In this document: positions 17,234 to 25,200 of the stretch, one piece after another | Layout: each line of letters begins with the position of its first letter | Position numbering within the stretch: position 1 is the stretch's first letter | The notes under the pieces: model-generated | The model's database searches: none | Seen by the model: only the letters and a program-made list of their open reading frames with translations | Told to the model about the DNA's origin: nothing | Program-made: the position numbers and the translations under genes | From: Microcoleus sp. FACHB-672 | GTDB lineage: Bacteria; Cyanobacteriota; Cyanobacteriia; Cyanobacteriales; Oscillatoriaceae | Length of the DNA stretch: 64,000 nt | Direction: 5' to 3' | NCBI RefSeq assembly: GCF_014695725.1 | Contig: NZ_JACJOU010000020.1 | Coordinates: 62,001-126,000, forward strand

Positions 17234-17842
17234 ATGGCTAGAACCTTATACTACGCTCAGAGATCGCCTTACGCTCGGAAGGTGCGGATCTTGCTGGCAG
17301 AGAAAAATTTGCCTTGTGAACTCAAGGAAACCGATATTGCGAATAAATCACCCGAATTCCTAAAAATTTCTCCGATTGGCAAAGTCCCAGTCTTCGTAGA
17401 AGAAGATGGCACCACCCTTTGGGACTCTACATTGATTGTGGAGTATCTTGACGAAACTTATCCAGAGCCGAGTTTTTACCCCAATGATCGCGCTCAACGC
17501 CTCCAATGCCGGCAGTGGGAAGAACTAGCCGATACTCTAGGGGATAATATTGTTGGCCTGTGGTATCAGAAGCGTAAAGGCGACAAGGCAGACGCCGGCG
17601 ATCAGGCAAAGTATCAAGCGGCGATTGACCGGCTCTTACCTATCCTAGAACAGCAACTCAGTAACTCCCCGTTCCTCCTTGGGACAACTTGGACGGCTGC
17701 AGATATTGCTGCGCTTTCTGCCCTCGGCTACTATACCCTGCGATTTGGGGAAGAGTGGCAGCGGCAGCACCCACAGCTGGAACAATGGTTTAAAACTCTC
17801 CACCAACGCGCATCAGTAAACTCAACAGTTCCGCAAGGATAA
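17234..17842 (+). CDS. Glutathione S-transferase family protein
   Basis: A 202-residue cytoplasmic enzyme with a thioredoxin-like N-terminal domain (1-80) and a helical C-terminal domain (90-195). The start YYAQRSPYARKVRILLAEKNLP carries Ser in the usual catalytic region, and PIGKVPVFVEEDG plus WDSTLIVEYLDETYP hold the cis-Pro and the glutathione gamma-glutamyl site. It should conjugate glutathione to electrophiles or reduce peroxides; the exact substrate is unknown. A terminator shared with the convergent lipase gene follows at 17898-17931. The palindrome at 17189-17202 may mediate induction. Confidence 0.92.
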   Translation: MARTLYYAQRSPYARKVRILLAEKNLPCELKETDIANKSPEFLKISPIGKVPVFVEEDGTTLWDSTLIVEYLDETYPEPSFYPNDRAQRLQCRQWEELADTLGDNIVGLWYQKRKGDKADAGDQAKYQAAIDRLLPILEQQLSNSPFLLGTTWTAADIAALSALGYYTLRFGEEWQRQHPQLEQWFKTLHQRASVNSTVPQG

Positions 17843-17897
17843 TCGGCAGTTAAGAATAGCGTCTCTAATTTGCATATTTGCTGGATAGTTGAAATAG

Positions 17898-17931
17898 AGG
17901 TAAAAGGAAAAATTTTTTCTTTTACCTTTTA
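17898..17931. terminator. Bidirectional terminator
   Basis: AGGTAAAAG (17898-17906) pairs with CTTTTACCT (17919-17927), with an A/T-rich loop and T runs after the stem. It separates the convergent GST and lipase genes, and its A-rich left flank would serve the minus strand as a T tract. Confidence 0.65.
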
Positions 17932-18633
17932 CTTTAAATAGGGCACCCAAGCCGGCAAAACCTCTGAGGAACCGTACCACAAACCAACACGCCTTGGAGA
18001 GTGCGTCACCCCTTCTAACACCAGGTTTTCCGCACCCTCCAGATGTGCGGCCTCAACCGGCGTTATTCCATCTCCCCAAGTATTGCCGATTCCACAAGTC
18101 AATTTATAACTGTTGTAAGCCAACAATTGCCCCGGACGCCGCGCTCCAAAAATCGCCTTGCCGGCAACACAGATATAACGCACGTTCGGATGAAACGCGC
18201 CCGGATAGTTATTATTGACAAAATCTAGATTCTTGCGCGTCCAACGTTCATATAAACTGTATTGAGGAGTTCCCAGCGTCACCAACGTCGTCACCGATGG
18301 ATGGGCGAACCACAAACCGGCATCTTCCATCACATCTCCATGAATGATGTAAGGTTTTTCTCCTAAATAAATGCGCGAGATCCAGCCGGCAGCAGAGTGA
18401 CCTATTAAGTTAACTTGAGAAGCATTGTATTCTTGTAAAACTTGTTTGACTGTGCGATCTAGGAGGCGCAAAATAGGAACAATTGACCGTCCCCCCACCG
18501 TTGGTAACCAATCCCGCCGGCGCACCGGCACCGTCACTGCAGGGAAACCCAACTCCACCAAAGATTGTTGTAATTCGCGATATTCAGCAGCGCCAGCAAA
18601 ATAACCCGGTAAAATAACAGTTGGTAATGGCAT
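17929..18633 (-). CDS. Lipase-like alpha/beta hydrolase
   Basis: A 234-residue hydrolase beginning PLPTVILPGYFAGAAEY and carrying the nucleophile elbow GHSAAGW with Ser80. LVTLGTPQYSLYERW is the strand and loop after the elbow, and a late GVTHSPR motif probably supplies the catalytic His. It resembles cyanobacterial and plant plastid esterase/lipases. No signal peptide is seen, so it is probably cytoplasmic or membrane-peripheral. The substrate may be a galactolipid or wax-type ester, which is inferred from family resemblance only. It is divergent from the Nudix gene across a 200-base gap. Confidence 0.85.
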   Translation of the reverse strand: MPLPTVILPGYFAGAAEYRELQQSLVELGFPAVTVPVRRRDWLPTVGGRSIVPILRLLDRTVKQVLQEYNASQVNLIGHSAAGWISRIYLGEKPYIIHGDVMEDAGLWFAHPSVTTLVTLGTPQYSLYERWTRKNLDFVNNNYPGAFHPNVRYICVAGKAIFGARRPGQLLAYNSYKLTCGIGNTWGDGITPVEAAHLEGAENLVLEGVTHSPRRVGLWYGSSEVLPAWVPYLK

Positions 18634-18835
18634 TTTAGTTTTTAAAGTTAAAATTGAGTTGACAATTATTTCAAGATATGCTTAAAAAGTGAGAATAAAT
18701 ATACACTCATTTAGCTCCTTGTTTTGTTAATCTTAGGTAATATTTTATGATATTTTGCCATCATATTGTTTGGTTTTGCATCCCTCTATAAACAAATTGA
18801 TAAGTAAAAGTTAATTTAAAATTTAAAATGCCATT

Positions 18836-19300
18836 ATGCTGCGTGAACCAATTCCGACTAAGTATTCTGCAATCGTTATTGTTCGGTTAGAACAGCGATT
18901 TTTGTTAGTTCAAGAATGTAATTACGATCAGCCCTGGTATTTCCCAGCTGGCAGAATTGAGCCAGGAGAAACTTGGATAGAGGCGGCACAGCGGGAAACA
19001 TTAGAGGAAGCCGGAATTCCTGTGATTCTTGAAGGAATTATTCGCATTGAATATACGCCTGTGGATGGAATATCGGCTCGTGTTCGAGTGTTTTTTGTCG
19101 CACGTCCGCAAAATAACACATCCCCAAAAACAATAGCAGATGAAGAATCTTTAGGGGCAGCCTGGTTTACGTTAGAAGAATTAGAGAAGCTACCGCTTCG
19201 CGAACAAGATGTTCGAGAAATCTGTCATTATGTAGCCGGCGGTGGGATAATTTACCCGCTTGAGCTGGTAACTTTAAAGGGAGCGCCCTTTAGAAAATAA
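18836..19300 (+). CDS. Nudix hydrolase
   Basis: A 154-residue hydrolase with a perfect Nudix box at residues 39-61 (G-RIEPG-E-TWIEAAQ-RETLEEAGI). The box binds magnesium and cleaves nucleoside diphosphate-X compounds. LVQECNYDQPWYFPAGR is the usual strand before the box. The substrate cannot be told from the sequence; relatives include human NUDT18-like 8-oxo-dGDP hydrolases. The cobI gene starts 32 bases after its stop in the same direction, so the two may be co-transcribed, although no functional link is obvious. Confidence 0.93.
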   Translation: MLREPIPTKYSAIVIVRLEQRFLLVQECNYDQPWYFPAGRIEPGETWIEAAQRETLEEAGIPVILEGIIRIEYTPVDGISARVRVFFVARPQNNTSPKTIADEESLGAAWFTLEELEKLPLREQDVREICHYVAGGGIIYPLELVTLKGAPFRK

Positions 19301-19332
19301 AATTAAAAATTAAACAGGCTATTCATTCAATT

Positions 19333-20094
19333 TTGAAAACTGAAATAACTGTGCAAACCGGCATATTATACGGCATTGGCGTTGGCCCAGGCGATCCAGA
19401 ATTAATCACGGTCAAAGGAATGCGGCTGCTGGAAAGGGTGCCGGTGGTGGCATTTCCAGCCGGCATTCACGGCAAACCGGGAATCGCCCAAGACATTGTG
19501 GCTGAATGGTTGCGTCCCCAACAAGTGCAACTGGCGTTAAACTTTCCATACGTGCAAGATGAGGAAATCTTGACACAAGCGTGGCAGCAGTCAGCGGAAA
19601 CAGTTTGGCAATATTTGCAGCAGGGACAAGATGTGGCGTTTGTCTCTGAGGGAGATGTGAGCTTTTACAGCACGTTTACCTATTTATCGCAAACACTACA
19701 ACATTTGCACCCAGAAGCTGTGGTGCAGACAATCCCCGGAATTAGTTCACCAATGGCAGCAGCAGCAGCTTTAGGATTACCCCTAACCATTCGTGGTCAA
19801 CGCCTTGTCGTGTTGCCGGCACTTTATAACATCACTGAACTGGAAACAGCGTTAAATTGGGCAGATGTTGTGGTGCTAATGAAGCTGAGTTCGGTTTATG
19901 AACAAGTTTGGGCACTATTACACCGGCATAACTTACTAACCAATACTTGGGTGGTGGAACGCGCTACCTTACCAGACCAAGTGATCTATACTGACTTGCG
20001 AGATCGTCCCCACTTAAAGTTGCCTTATTTCTCGCTAATGATTGTACAAGTGTCTGGAACGAAGCCTATCAGATTCGAGGATAGCAACTTTTAA
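19333..20094 (+). CDS. cobI: Precorrin-2 / cobalt-factor II C20-methyltransferase
   Basis: Adds the C20 methyl group to the corrin ring precursor with S-adenosylmethionine, in cobalamin synthesis (CobI in the aerobic, CbiL in the anaerobic scheme). Family motifs: YGIGVGPGDPELITVKG near the N-terminus, FVSEGDVSFYSTF and TIPGISSPMAAAAALGLPL in the middle, and VVLMKL later. At 253 residues the length is normal. The start appears to be TTG at 19333; no ATG or GTG lies between it and the first motif. It follows the Nudix gene closely. No cobalamin riboswitch is visible upstream. Confidence 0.92.
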   Translation: MKTEITVQTGILYGIGVGPGDPELITVKGMRLLERVPVVAFPAGIHGKPGIAQDIVAEWLRPQQVQLALNFPYVQDEEILTQAWQQSAETVWQYLQQGQDVAFVSEGDVSFYSTFTYLSQTLQHLHPEAVVQTIPGISSPMAAAAALGLPLTIRGQRLVVLPALYNITELETALNWADVVVLMKLSSVYEQVWALLHRHNLLTNTWVVERATLPDQVIYTDLRDRPHLKLPYFSLMIVQVSGTKPIRFEDSNF

Positions 20095-20271
20095 GCCGGC
20101 AAAGCGGTCATTTTTCTAGAGAAAATTTAGCTCAGCAGTGGTAAAAACCCCTTCTACGATCTTAGAATTTTGAAGTAATTCTGACGCTTAATCTGTGAGC
20201 GGAATACTTCTGTAGAATAGATTGCCTGCTGACAAGTCCGCCACGACAGAGTGGCCTATAGTGTACCGATT

Positions 20272-22110
20272 ATGGAAAACGCCTCCCCCTTGAATAGCCT
20301 GCGAACAACACTGTTGGAGCCAACTTGGTTGGCCATCTTCGCCTCAGTGGGCATCCATGCACTTCTCGCTGTTGGTTGGCCTATGTTGCCGATGTCTTCC
20401 AAGACAGTTAAGCCGGCCTCAACAATTAATGTTATTCAATTAACTCCCCAAGAACAGCGTCTCCTGCCGGACTTGTCAACAAGATCGCAAATTACGCTAC
20501 CACCGATTCCTTCGCCGATTAATTCACTGCCGCCTCTGCCGGCGCTGCCAGGAGAAGGTCAACTGCCCAAGCTGCCGCCCCTAGATAATCAAATAACCGC
20601 TTATAATTTTCCTCCCCTGCCGCCGCCCAACGCCTTTCCTAAATTGACCGATCTGCCGCCGCCCATTTCCTTACCAGATTTATATAGCGCCATACCTCCC
20701 ACTTCCCTCCCAGATTGGTCAAACCTGACATCCCCCGCCGATATCCCCGATTGGTCAAACCTGCCACCGAACAACACGGTGCAAGGTTCCCTCAAGCAAC
20801 CGCCGGCAATGGCCTATCCGAACTGGGATCGCCTGCCGGCACCGCCGCCATTGACAAGTTTTAACCCCCCTCCAACATCAGGTGGGACATTGCCGAATCC
20901 GGGTTTGCAGGCAGGGCTATCGCCCCTTGATCAAATGCTGCCGGCTGATCAACCGGATAACCCCCAAGCAAGGGAAGTTCAACAAAAGGTTGCACAGACC
21001 TTGGAGAAACGACAGCAAATCGCACGGCGGCAACAGCAACAGGAACAAGCTGCCCGTAAAACAGATGCGACTGGGGCAACGGCATTAGCAAAACCAGGCA
21101 CTCCAAATTCCAGTTCACTCACCCCTGAGCAACAACGCAGGGCACAAGAGGAAAGAATCGCGGCAATGATGCGGCAGAGGCAGCAACAGCAACAAGCCGC
21201 CGCAACTGCCACCGGCTCGATTTCAGAGAATGACCAACTGAGGCTGAGGGCGACAGAAGCCTATACCGTCTACTTTGCCCAAGTACAAAAGGCAAATCCT
21301 GATGCGGTGATGGCAAGCCCCCAATCAATACCGGCCCCCTATCCAAAAGAGGCCGGTTCACCGCAAAAAGAAGCGGCTGCTTTAGTGGCGGTGACGGTGA
21401 ACCCCCAAGGCAAAGTTGTTGAAGCACAGCTGTTAACGAAAACAGGGAATGAAGTGCTGGACAAGGCAGCGATAAATGCGGTGATGCAGGCTCAGTATGA
21501 TCCCACTGAAAAGCCGGTGGTTTACCAGTTAGTTGTCCAGTTCCAAACCGGCAACTCACCCCAGAATGCAGCACCGGCAACAGAAAAGCCGGCACAAAAC
21601 CAGCAGCCAACGCCGGAAAAACCGGCAACCGAAAAGCCAGCACAAAACCAGCAGCCAACGCCGGAAAAACCGGCAACCGAAAAGCCAGCACCTGAGCTGA
21701 TCCCCGAACAGCCGGTGCCGGCACCCACTCAGCCGGAACAGTCTGCACCAACTCCAGAAAAGCCGGCAGCCGAACAGCTTGAAAAACAGGCACCGACACC
21801 AGGCGCAGGAGCATCTGACCTGATCCCCGAACAGCCGGCACCGGCACCAGAAAGCGGGGCACCGGCTCAGAACCCCGACAAGTCCACATCTGTCCCTAAA
21901 AAGCCGACAGTGAATCAGACTTCTAAAGAGTCATCCGCTGTCCCACAACAGCCGGCAGCAACTCCAACACAGGCTGCAACACCAGCTCCACAACAGCCGG
22001 CAGCGACTCCAACACAGGCTGCAACACCGGCTCCACAACAGCCGGCACCTGAGCTGATCCCCGAAAAGTCTCCGCTTAGAAAGGAATCTGCACTTCCCTC
22101 AGTGCCTTAA
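20272..22110 (+). CDS. TonB-like protein with proline-rich tail
   Basis: A 612-residue protein with one N-terminal membrane segment (LAIFASVGIHALLAVGWPML), a Pro-rich linker (about 60-240), a Gln/Arg-rich helix (about 240-320) and a TonB C-terminal-type domain (about 323-423; AALVAVTVNPQGKVVEAQLL, LDKAAINAVMQAQYDP). After this comes about 185 residues of Pro/Ala/Gln/Glu with tandem repeats. TonB proteins normally end at this domain, so the tail is unusual. It should span the periplasm and energise outer-membrane receptors, or join envelope complexes. I chose ATG 20272; an in-frame GTG at 20251 would add seven residues. A strong terminator follows the gene. Confidence 0.85.
   Translation: MENASPLNSLRTTLLEPTWLAIFASVGIHALLAVGWPMLPMSSKTVKPASTINVIQLTPQEQRLLPDLSTRSQITLPPIPSPINSLPPLPALPGEGQLPKLPPLDNQITAYNFPPLPPPNAFPKLTDLPPPISLPDLYSAIPPTSLPDWSNLTSPADIPDWSNLPPNNTVQGSLKQPPAMAYPNWDRLPAPPPLTSFNPPPTSGGTLPNPGLQAGLSPLDQMLPADQPDNPQAREVQQKVAQTLEKRQQIARRQQQQEQAARKTDATGATALAKPGTPNSSSLTPEQQRRAQEERIAAMMRQRQQQQQAAATATGSISENDQLRLRATEAYTVYFAQVQKANPDAVMASPQSIPAPYPKEAGSPQKEAAALVAVTVNPQGKVVEAQLLTKTGNEVLDKAAINAVMQAQYDPTEKPVVYQLVVQFQTGNSPQNAAPATEKPAQNQQPTPEKPATEKPAQNQQPTPEKPATEKPAPELIPEQPVPAPTQPEQSAPTPEKPAAEQLEKQAPTPGAGASDLIPEQPAPAPESGAPAQNPDKSTSVPKKPTVNQTSKESSAVPQQPAATPTQAATPAPQQPAATPTQAATPAPQQPAPELIPEKSPLRKESALPSVP
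21583..21692 (+). repeat. 48-bp in-frame tandem repeat (16 residues)
   Basis: Two nearly identical 48-base units (21583-21630 and 21631-21678) are followed by the first 14 bases of a third. Each encodes EKPAQNQQPTPEKPAT. They lie in the Pro-rich tail of the TonB-like gene. The period is a multiple of three, so copy-number change keeps the frame. Confidence 0.85.
21943..22040 (+). repeat. 45-bp in-frame tandem repeat (15 residues)
   Basis: Units begin at 21943, 21988 and 22033 (partial) with a 45-base period, encoding PQQPAATPTQAATPA. They form the second repeat block in the tail of the TonB-like protein. Near identity between units suggests recent expansion. Confidence 0.85.
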
Positions 22111-22161
22111 CTGAGGATCGGCGGAATTCTCTCAAAGCATCAGGTTGCAGAACAATAACGC

Positions 22162-22204
22162 AGAGGGAAGCCGAGAAAACTTAAATCTCAGCTTCCCTCT
22201 TTTT
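22162..22204 (+). terminator. Strong intrinsic terminator after TonB-like gene
   Basis: AGAGGGAAGCCGAGA (22162-22176) pairs with TCTCAGCTTCCCTCT (22186-22200), a 15-bp stem with one wobble pair. TTTT follows. It ends the TonB-like transcript just before the convergent TPR gene. Confidence 0.85.
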
Positions 22205-22234
22205 GGTTCAACTTGGCTGGTTTCAGGAAATAAC

Positions 22235-23008
22235 TTAAACCACGCCGGCAAGAACTTTGCGCTCATCCTCAGCGATGGCCAAATTCCGCTGAGCCATTGC
22301 CCACTGTTCTGGGAATTTATCCAAGGTATAAACCTGCAAGGCATTTTCATAGCAACTAATGGCTTGCTCTAAATTCTCCAGCCGATCACCTTGAGGGCGA
22401 TCACTGTAAGCCACCGCTAAATTATTTTGGGTGCCAGCCCACACTTCTGGGAAGCTTTCCGGGCTAAACACAGCAGCCGCAATTTCGTAGCCGGTGATAG
22501 CAATCTCTAAATTACTGCCCTTATCACCCATTGGGAATTGCTGAATCAGATTGCTAAAATTGCCAATCACGCCGGCAAGTCCTTCGCCTTCTTCTTGATC
22601 CACCTGCGGCAGCGTTGACATTGCCCAGCTTTGCAGCAATTGCGCGAAAAATCCATCCAGCTTATCTACATTATTTTGCAGCAGGGGGTAAACTACTTGC
22701 GGATCAGGATTTTCTGACACGACTTGCAAGATTTCACCCAAGAAATTGAAATACTCCTCTGGACTAGCTGCGGCGGCGGCTGCGTTACCCATCGCCGCAT
22801 TTAGCTGAGTTGCGAACTCCTGCAAGAACTCCGCAGCATCGTGATTGCCCTCCTCTTGCAGCTTTGCCGATACCATTTGCATCGTTTCTACCAAGCCGGC
22901 ATCAATCAAGTCTAGGTGGGCATTCAAAATCTCCAGTTCTTCACCACTCGTACAAGTCATCAGCGATTCGATCAGCGCCAAGTAAGCTTGGATGCGTTCT
23001 TCATTCAT
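22235..23008 (-). CDS. TPR protein, cyanobacterial
   Basis: A 257-residue acidic, helical protein. The N-terminal 165 residues (EERIQAYLALIESLMTCTSGEELEILNAH...) are of the type found at the start of large cyanobacterial TPR and CHAT-associated proteins. The C-terminus holds two TPR-like units (AITGYEIAAAVFSPESFPEVWAGTQNNLAVAY and AISCYENALQVYTLDKFPEQWAMAQRNLAIAY-like). No catalytic domain is attached, so it is probably an adaptor for a complex. It is complete. It converges with the TonB-like gene. Confidence 0.8.
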   Translation of the reverse strand: MNEERIQAYLALIESLMTCTSGEELEILNAHLDLIDAGLVETMQMVSAKLQEEGNHDAAEFLQEFATQLNAAMGNAAAAAASPEEYFNFLGEILQVVSENPDPQVVYPLLQNNVDKLDGFFAQLLQSWAMSTLPQVDQEEGEGLAGVIGNFSNLIQQFPMGDKGSNLEIAITGYEIAAAVFSPESFPEVWAGTQNNLAVAYSDRPQGDRLENLEQAISCYENALQVYTLDKFPEQWAMAQRNLAIAEDERKVLAGVV

Positions 23009-23371
23009 AGGGTTTATGCGCTTAGATTTGATTTTTTGTCTTGATCACTCCCTTCCCAGAAGAAGATTATCGCTATCTCAGCATTTTTCTGTGCTGCCCA
23101 ACGGGTATTCTTAAAGTGGAAAGCGAGTAAACCTTTTAAATCTTAACGTTTATACTTTTGCTGCCGGCAGGACGCACACCGGCATGAGTTTTGCTGAGTA
23201 CACTAGCAGCCGGCAACCCTTCCCCTGCAATGGTTACAATAGCCGGCAGGCATCTCCCTCACTGATTAGCAAATCCTCTCAAAGCCCCTGTGAGCTAAAA
23301 TTTCTTCCAATTACCCAGTTCAGGGAGTTCCTTATTCCAGAAAGCTTTGCTATGATAGCAAAGCGCATCAT
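23009..23371. other. Intergenic region before tRNA-Leu
   Basis: No gene is supportable. The region is dense in GCCGGC/CCGGCA motifs (23162-23250). TATGATAG at 23350-23357 is a possible minus-10 box of the tRNA-Leu gene. Confidence 0.45.
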
Positions 23372-23453
23372 GCGGATGTGGCGAAATTGGCAGACGCGCC
23401 AGATTTAGGTTCTGGTTCCGCAAGGAGTGAAGGTTCAAGTCCTTTCATCCGCA
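23372..23453 (+). tRNA. trnL-UAG: tRNA-Leu (anticodon UAG)
   Basis: An 82-base class II tRNA. The acceptor stem GCGGATG pairs with CATCCGC, followed by discriminator A. The anticodon stem CCAGA/TCTGG encloses TTTAGGT, giving anticodon UAG for CUA codons. There is a long variable arm and a regular GGTTCAAGTCC T arm. The 3' CCA is not encoded. It borders the accessory stretch 23.5-27.2 kb. Confidence 0.95.
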
Positions 23454-23937
23454 TTAGAAGCCGGTTGTGAGCCGGTTGAAGCTAACGTTTTTTTGTCGAT
23501 TGCCACATTAGCAGTATCCGGGGTTTTTGAGCGCTCAGGAGGCAAAACATTTAATTTTAGTGAAAGAACCGCAGGAAGGAACTGCCAAGCTCGTAGAGCT
23601 AGAGCTGGACAAAGTAGTAGCTGCTTGGGCGGGGGGGCACGGCTGTTGTGACGGTTTGGATAGATGTGATTTATGGGCGGTTGCGAGCGAGTGAAGGGGT
23701 AAGGGAGAAGTGCTTTAACTGGTAGAATTTGATAAGTCGAAGGTAATCGCCTTAGTGAAAGCGGGTGAGCCTATAATTTTCGTGTCGTTACGGATACATA
23801 AACAATTGGCTAGAAAACTGAGTTACAGTCAAGTTCAAAAAATAAAAATATAACTAGAACCTACTTGTAAATAGTTCCTAGTTATATTTTTAAAGAGCCA
23901 TAATATTAACTATGACTCATACATAGTCAATAAAGGA
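23454..23937. other. Left part of accessory island, no intact gene
   Basis: A short frame from the GTG at about 23562 (VKEPQEGTAKLVELELDKVV) looks protein-like but ends within 45 codons and may be a gene remnant. The only clear signal is the hairpin at 23845-23890. I do not see a repeat of the tRNA-Leu 3' end that would mark an attachment site. Confidence 0.4.
23845..23890 (-). terminator. Terminator of the 23938-24867 gene
   Basis: AAAATATAACTAGAAC (23845-23860) and GTTCCTAGTTATATTTT (23874-23890) are inverted repeats with one bulged base. In the minus-strand direction the stem is followed by a T-rich stretch (complement of the A run at 23838-23848). It lies 48 bases past the stop of the upstream minus-strand gene. 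Confidence 0.65.
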
Positions 23938-24867
23938 TTAGCCTGGTAACAATGGTGGAATCTTCTCAGACGGTTCCATTTCCTGGTGTTTAGCCTGTAA
24001 AATTTTACTGACTTTGTGAATATTTTCGACCAGATGCAAAGGCTTTACTGCGTAGCTTGGTGGGAAATAACAAGCACAAGTCAGTTTTACGGCTTCTACA
24101 GGATGAATATTAGAAAATCGGATTAGATTACCTGCAAAACGGCTAATTGCTCCATAATCAATCAGAGGTCGTGTATCGTAGTAGTCACGAATCAAAGCCT
24201 TGTCTGGAAGATTATTGCTCTCTTTAATCTCTCGAGATTTCAATCCTTGAATACATTCATTAAGCGCATCGTGAGTCTGCGAGTAAATCTTTCTTGATGC
24301 ACGATTCGCTACTTGCCACTCCTTAACTGCTGCCATAAGTTCTGGGCGTAGTTCGTCTTTTAAGATATTTCTTGCTGTTAAGCGCTGTTCATGGATTTCA
24401 CGCAACTGCTCAAACTCTTTTGAATTAAAAACTGGGTGCCAGCCAGTTTTTTGATGTATGAACAATCGCATTCCTAAATCACGGATTAGTCCAAATGCAC
24501 GCTTGGCTTGAACGTTGGCTTCAGCATCTTGTGCCCACCAAGCAAAATATTCCACTAAGGCAGAGCAAAACCTGTCTTCAAGAATATCTCGCCCTTGTGG
24601 ATCGGTGTACCCCAACAGCGTCAAAGTCTTGCCCGCAAAAAGCTTTAGGGGTTCTGGTAGCTGATTGCTCAATGGGTCAGCTTTGCGAACTTTGTTAACC
24701 CAATCCCAAATAGAGCTAGGATGCTTTCCCACAAAACGAGCTAGGCCACGTTGGGACATTCCAGAGCGACCCGTTGACTTTACTGTGAAATATTCGCCAC
24801 CATCCTCAATACTACAAAGTAGATGCTTAGAGAAATCCTTGGGTTTAGAATTGTGTGATTTTGTCAT
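23938..24867 (-). CDS. Uncharacterised protein with HTH-like N-terminus
   Basis: A 309-residue protein of unknown function. Residues 36-60 (GMSQRGLARFVGKHPSSIWDWVNKV) look like a helix-turn-helix, as in plasmid- and phage-type regulators or antirepressors of cyanobacteria. FCSALVEYFAWWAQDAEANVQAKRAFGLIRDLGMRLFIHQKTGW follows in helical form. The C-terminal half (YDTRPLIDYGAISRFAGNLIRFSNIHPVEAV onward) is mixed, with a Cys pair in TCACYF. No enzyme motif is recognised. It is the first minus-strand gene of the island, 178 bases downstream of the aberrant tRNA, and has its own terminator. Mobile-element origin is inferred from content and neighbours. Confidence 0.65.
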   Translation of the reverse strand: MTKSHNSKPKDFSKHLLCSIEDGGEYFTVKSTGRSGMSQRGLARFVGKHPSSIWDWVNKVRKADPLSNQLPEPLKLFAGKTLTLLGYTDPQGRDILEDRFCSALVEYFAWWAQDAEANVQAKRAFGLIRDLGMRLFIHQKTGWHPVFNSKEFEQLREIHEQRLTARNILKDELRPELMAAVKEWQVANRASRKIYSQTHDALNECIQGLKSREIKESNNLPDKALIRDYYDTRPLIDYGAISRFAGNLIRFSNIHPVEAVKLTCACYFPPSYAVKPLHLVENIHKVSKILQAKHQEMEPSEKIPPLLPG

Positions 24868-24913
24868 TTGTCTACCTATTGACTAATTTTGCATTGTGTG
24901 GCTATTGGAAAAG

Positions 24914-24943
24914 GTGACAAATGCGCCAATTCTGATGTATAAT
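24914..24943 (+). promoter_or_regulatory. Sigma70-like promoter with no obvious gene
   Basis: GTGACA (24914-24919), 18 bases, TATAAT (24938-24943) is close to the sigma70 consensus on the plus strand. The transcript would run antisense into the tRNA-like gene and its upstream hairpin. No plus-strand reading frame follows. It may equally be chance in A/T-rich DNA. Confidence 0.35.
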
Positions 24944-25045
24944 CATAGGCACAATAAGCAATCTAAAGTTTTGCATCCCAGGAAGTAGGAAACCTGTAGA
25001 TACTGACTTTAGCCTTTCAATTTAGCCACGCAGAATGGTTAATCG

Positions 25046-25131
25046 TGGGGGAGGTGGGATTTGCACCCACAAAACCTAGGTCAAGGCCGCTGGATTAGGA
25101 GTCCAGTGCGTTTGCGTTCCGCCACACCCCC
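25046..25131 (-). tRNA. Aberrant class II tRNA, anticodon CCU
   Basis: On the minus strand GGGGGTG pairs with CTCCCCC (one T-T mismatch) and discriminator A. A D arm GCG/CGC encloses GAACGCAAA, the anticodon stem CTGGA/TCCAG encloses CTCCTAA (anticodon CCU, nominally Arg), a 19-base variable arm follows, and the T arm is GTGGG/CCCAC with loop TGCAAAT. The D loop lacks the GG pair (18/19) and the T loop has G instead of U at position 55, so the normal D/T-loop elbow contact cannot form. The long variable arm is wrong for tRNA-Arg. No CCA is encoded. It may be a degenerate mobile-element tRNA. Confidence 0.75.
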
Positions 25132-25140
25132 AAAAGAACA

Positions 25141-25200
25141 AACCAAACTCAAAGCGGCAAAGCTGTTTTAATGAGCATCTTTGCCGTTTTGAGTTTGGTT
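25141..25200 (-). terminator. 22-bp hairpin between HTH gene and tRNA
   Basis: Bases 25141-25162 pair with 25179-25200 with a single G-T wobble and a 16-base loop. The stem overlaps the last codons and stop of the minus-strand gene. On that strand it is followed by TGTTCTTTT and then immediately by the tRNA at 25131. It could terminate transcription or serve as a processing hairpin releasing the tRNA. Confidence 0.7.

Noticed and set aside
21119-21889. 256-codon minus-strand frame inside the TonB-like gene
   Set aside because: It is the complement of the proline-rich repeats; the amino-acid pattern is an artefact of that bias.
23427-23651. 74-codon frame starting inside tRNA-Leu
   Set aside because: It begins within the tRNA gene; only its middle looks mildly protein-like, so at most it is a remnant.
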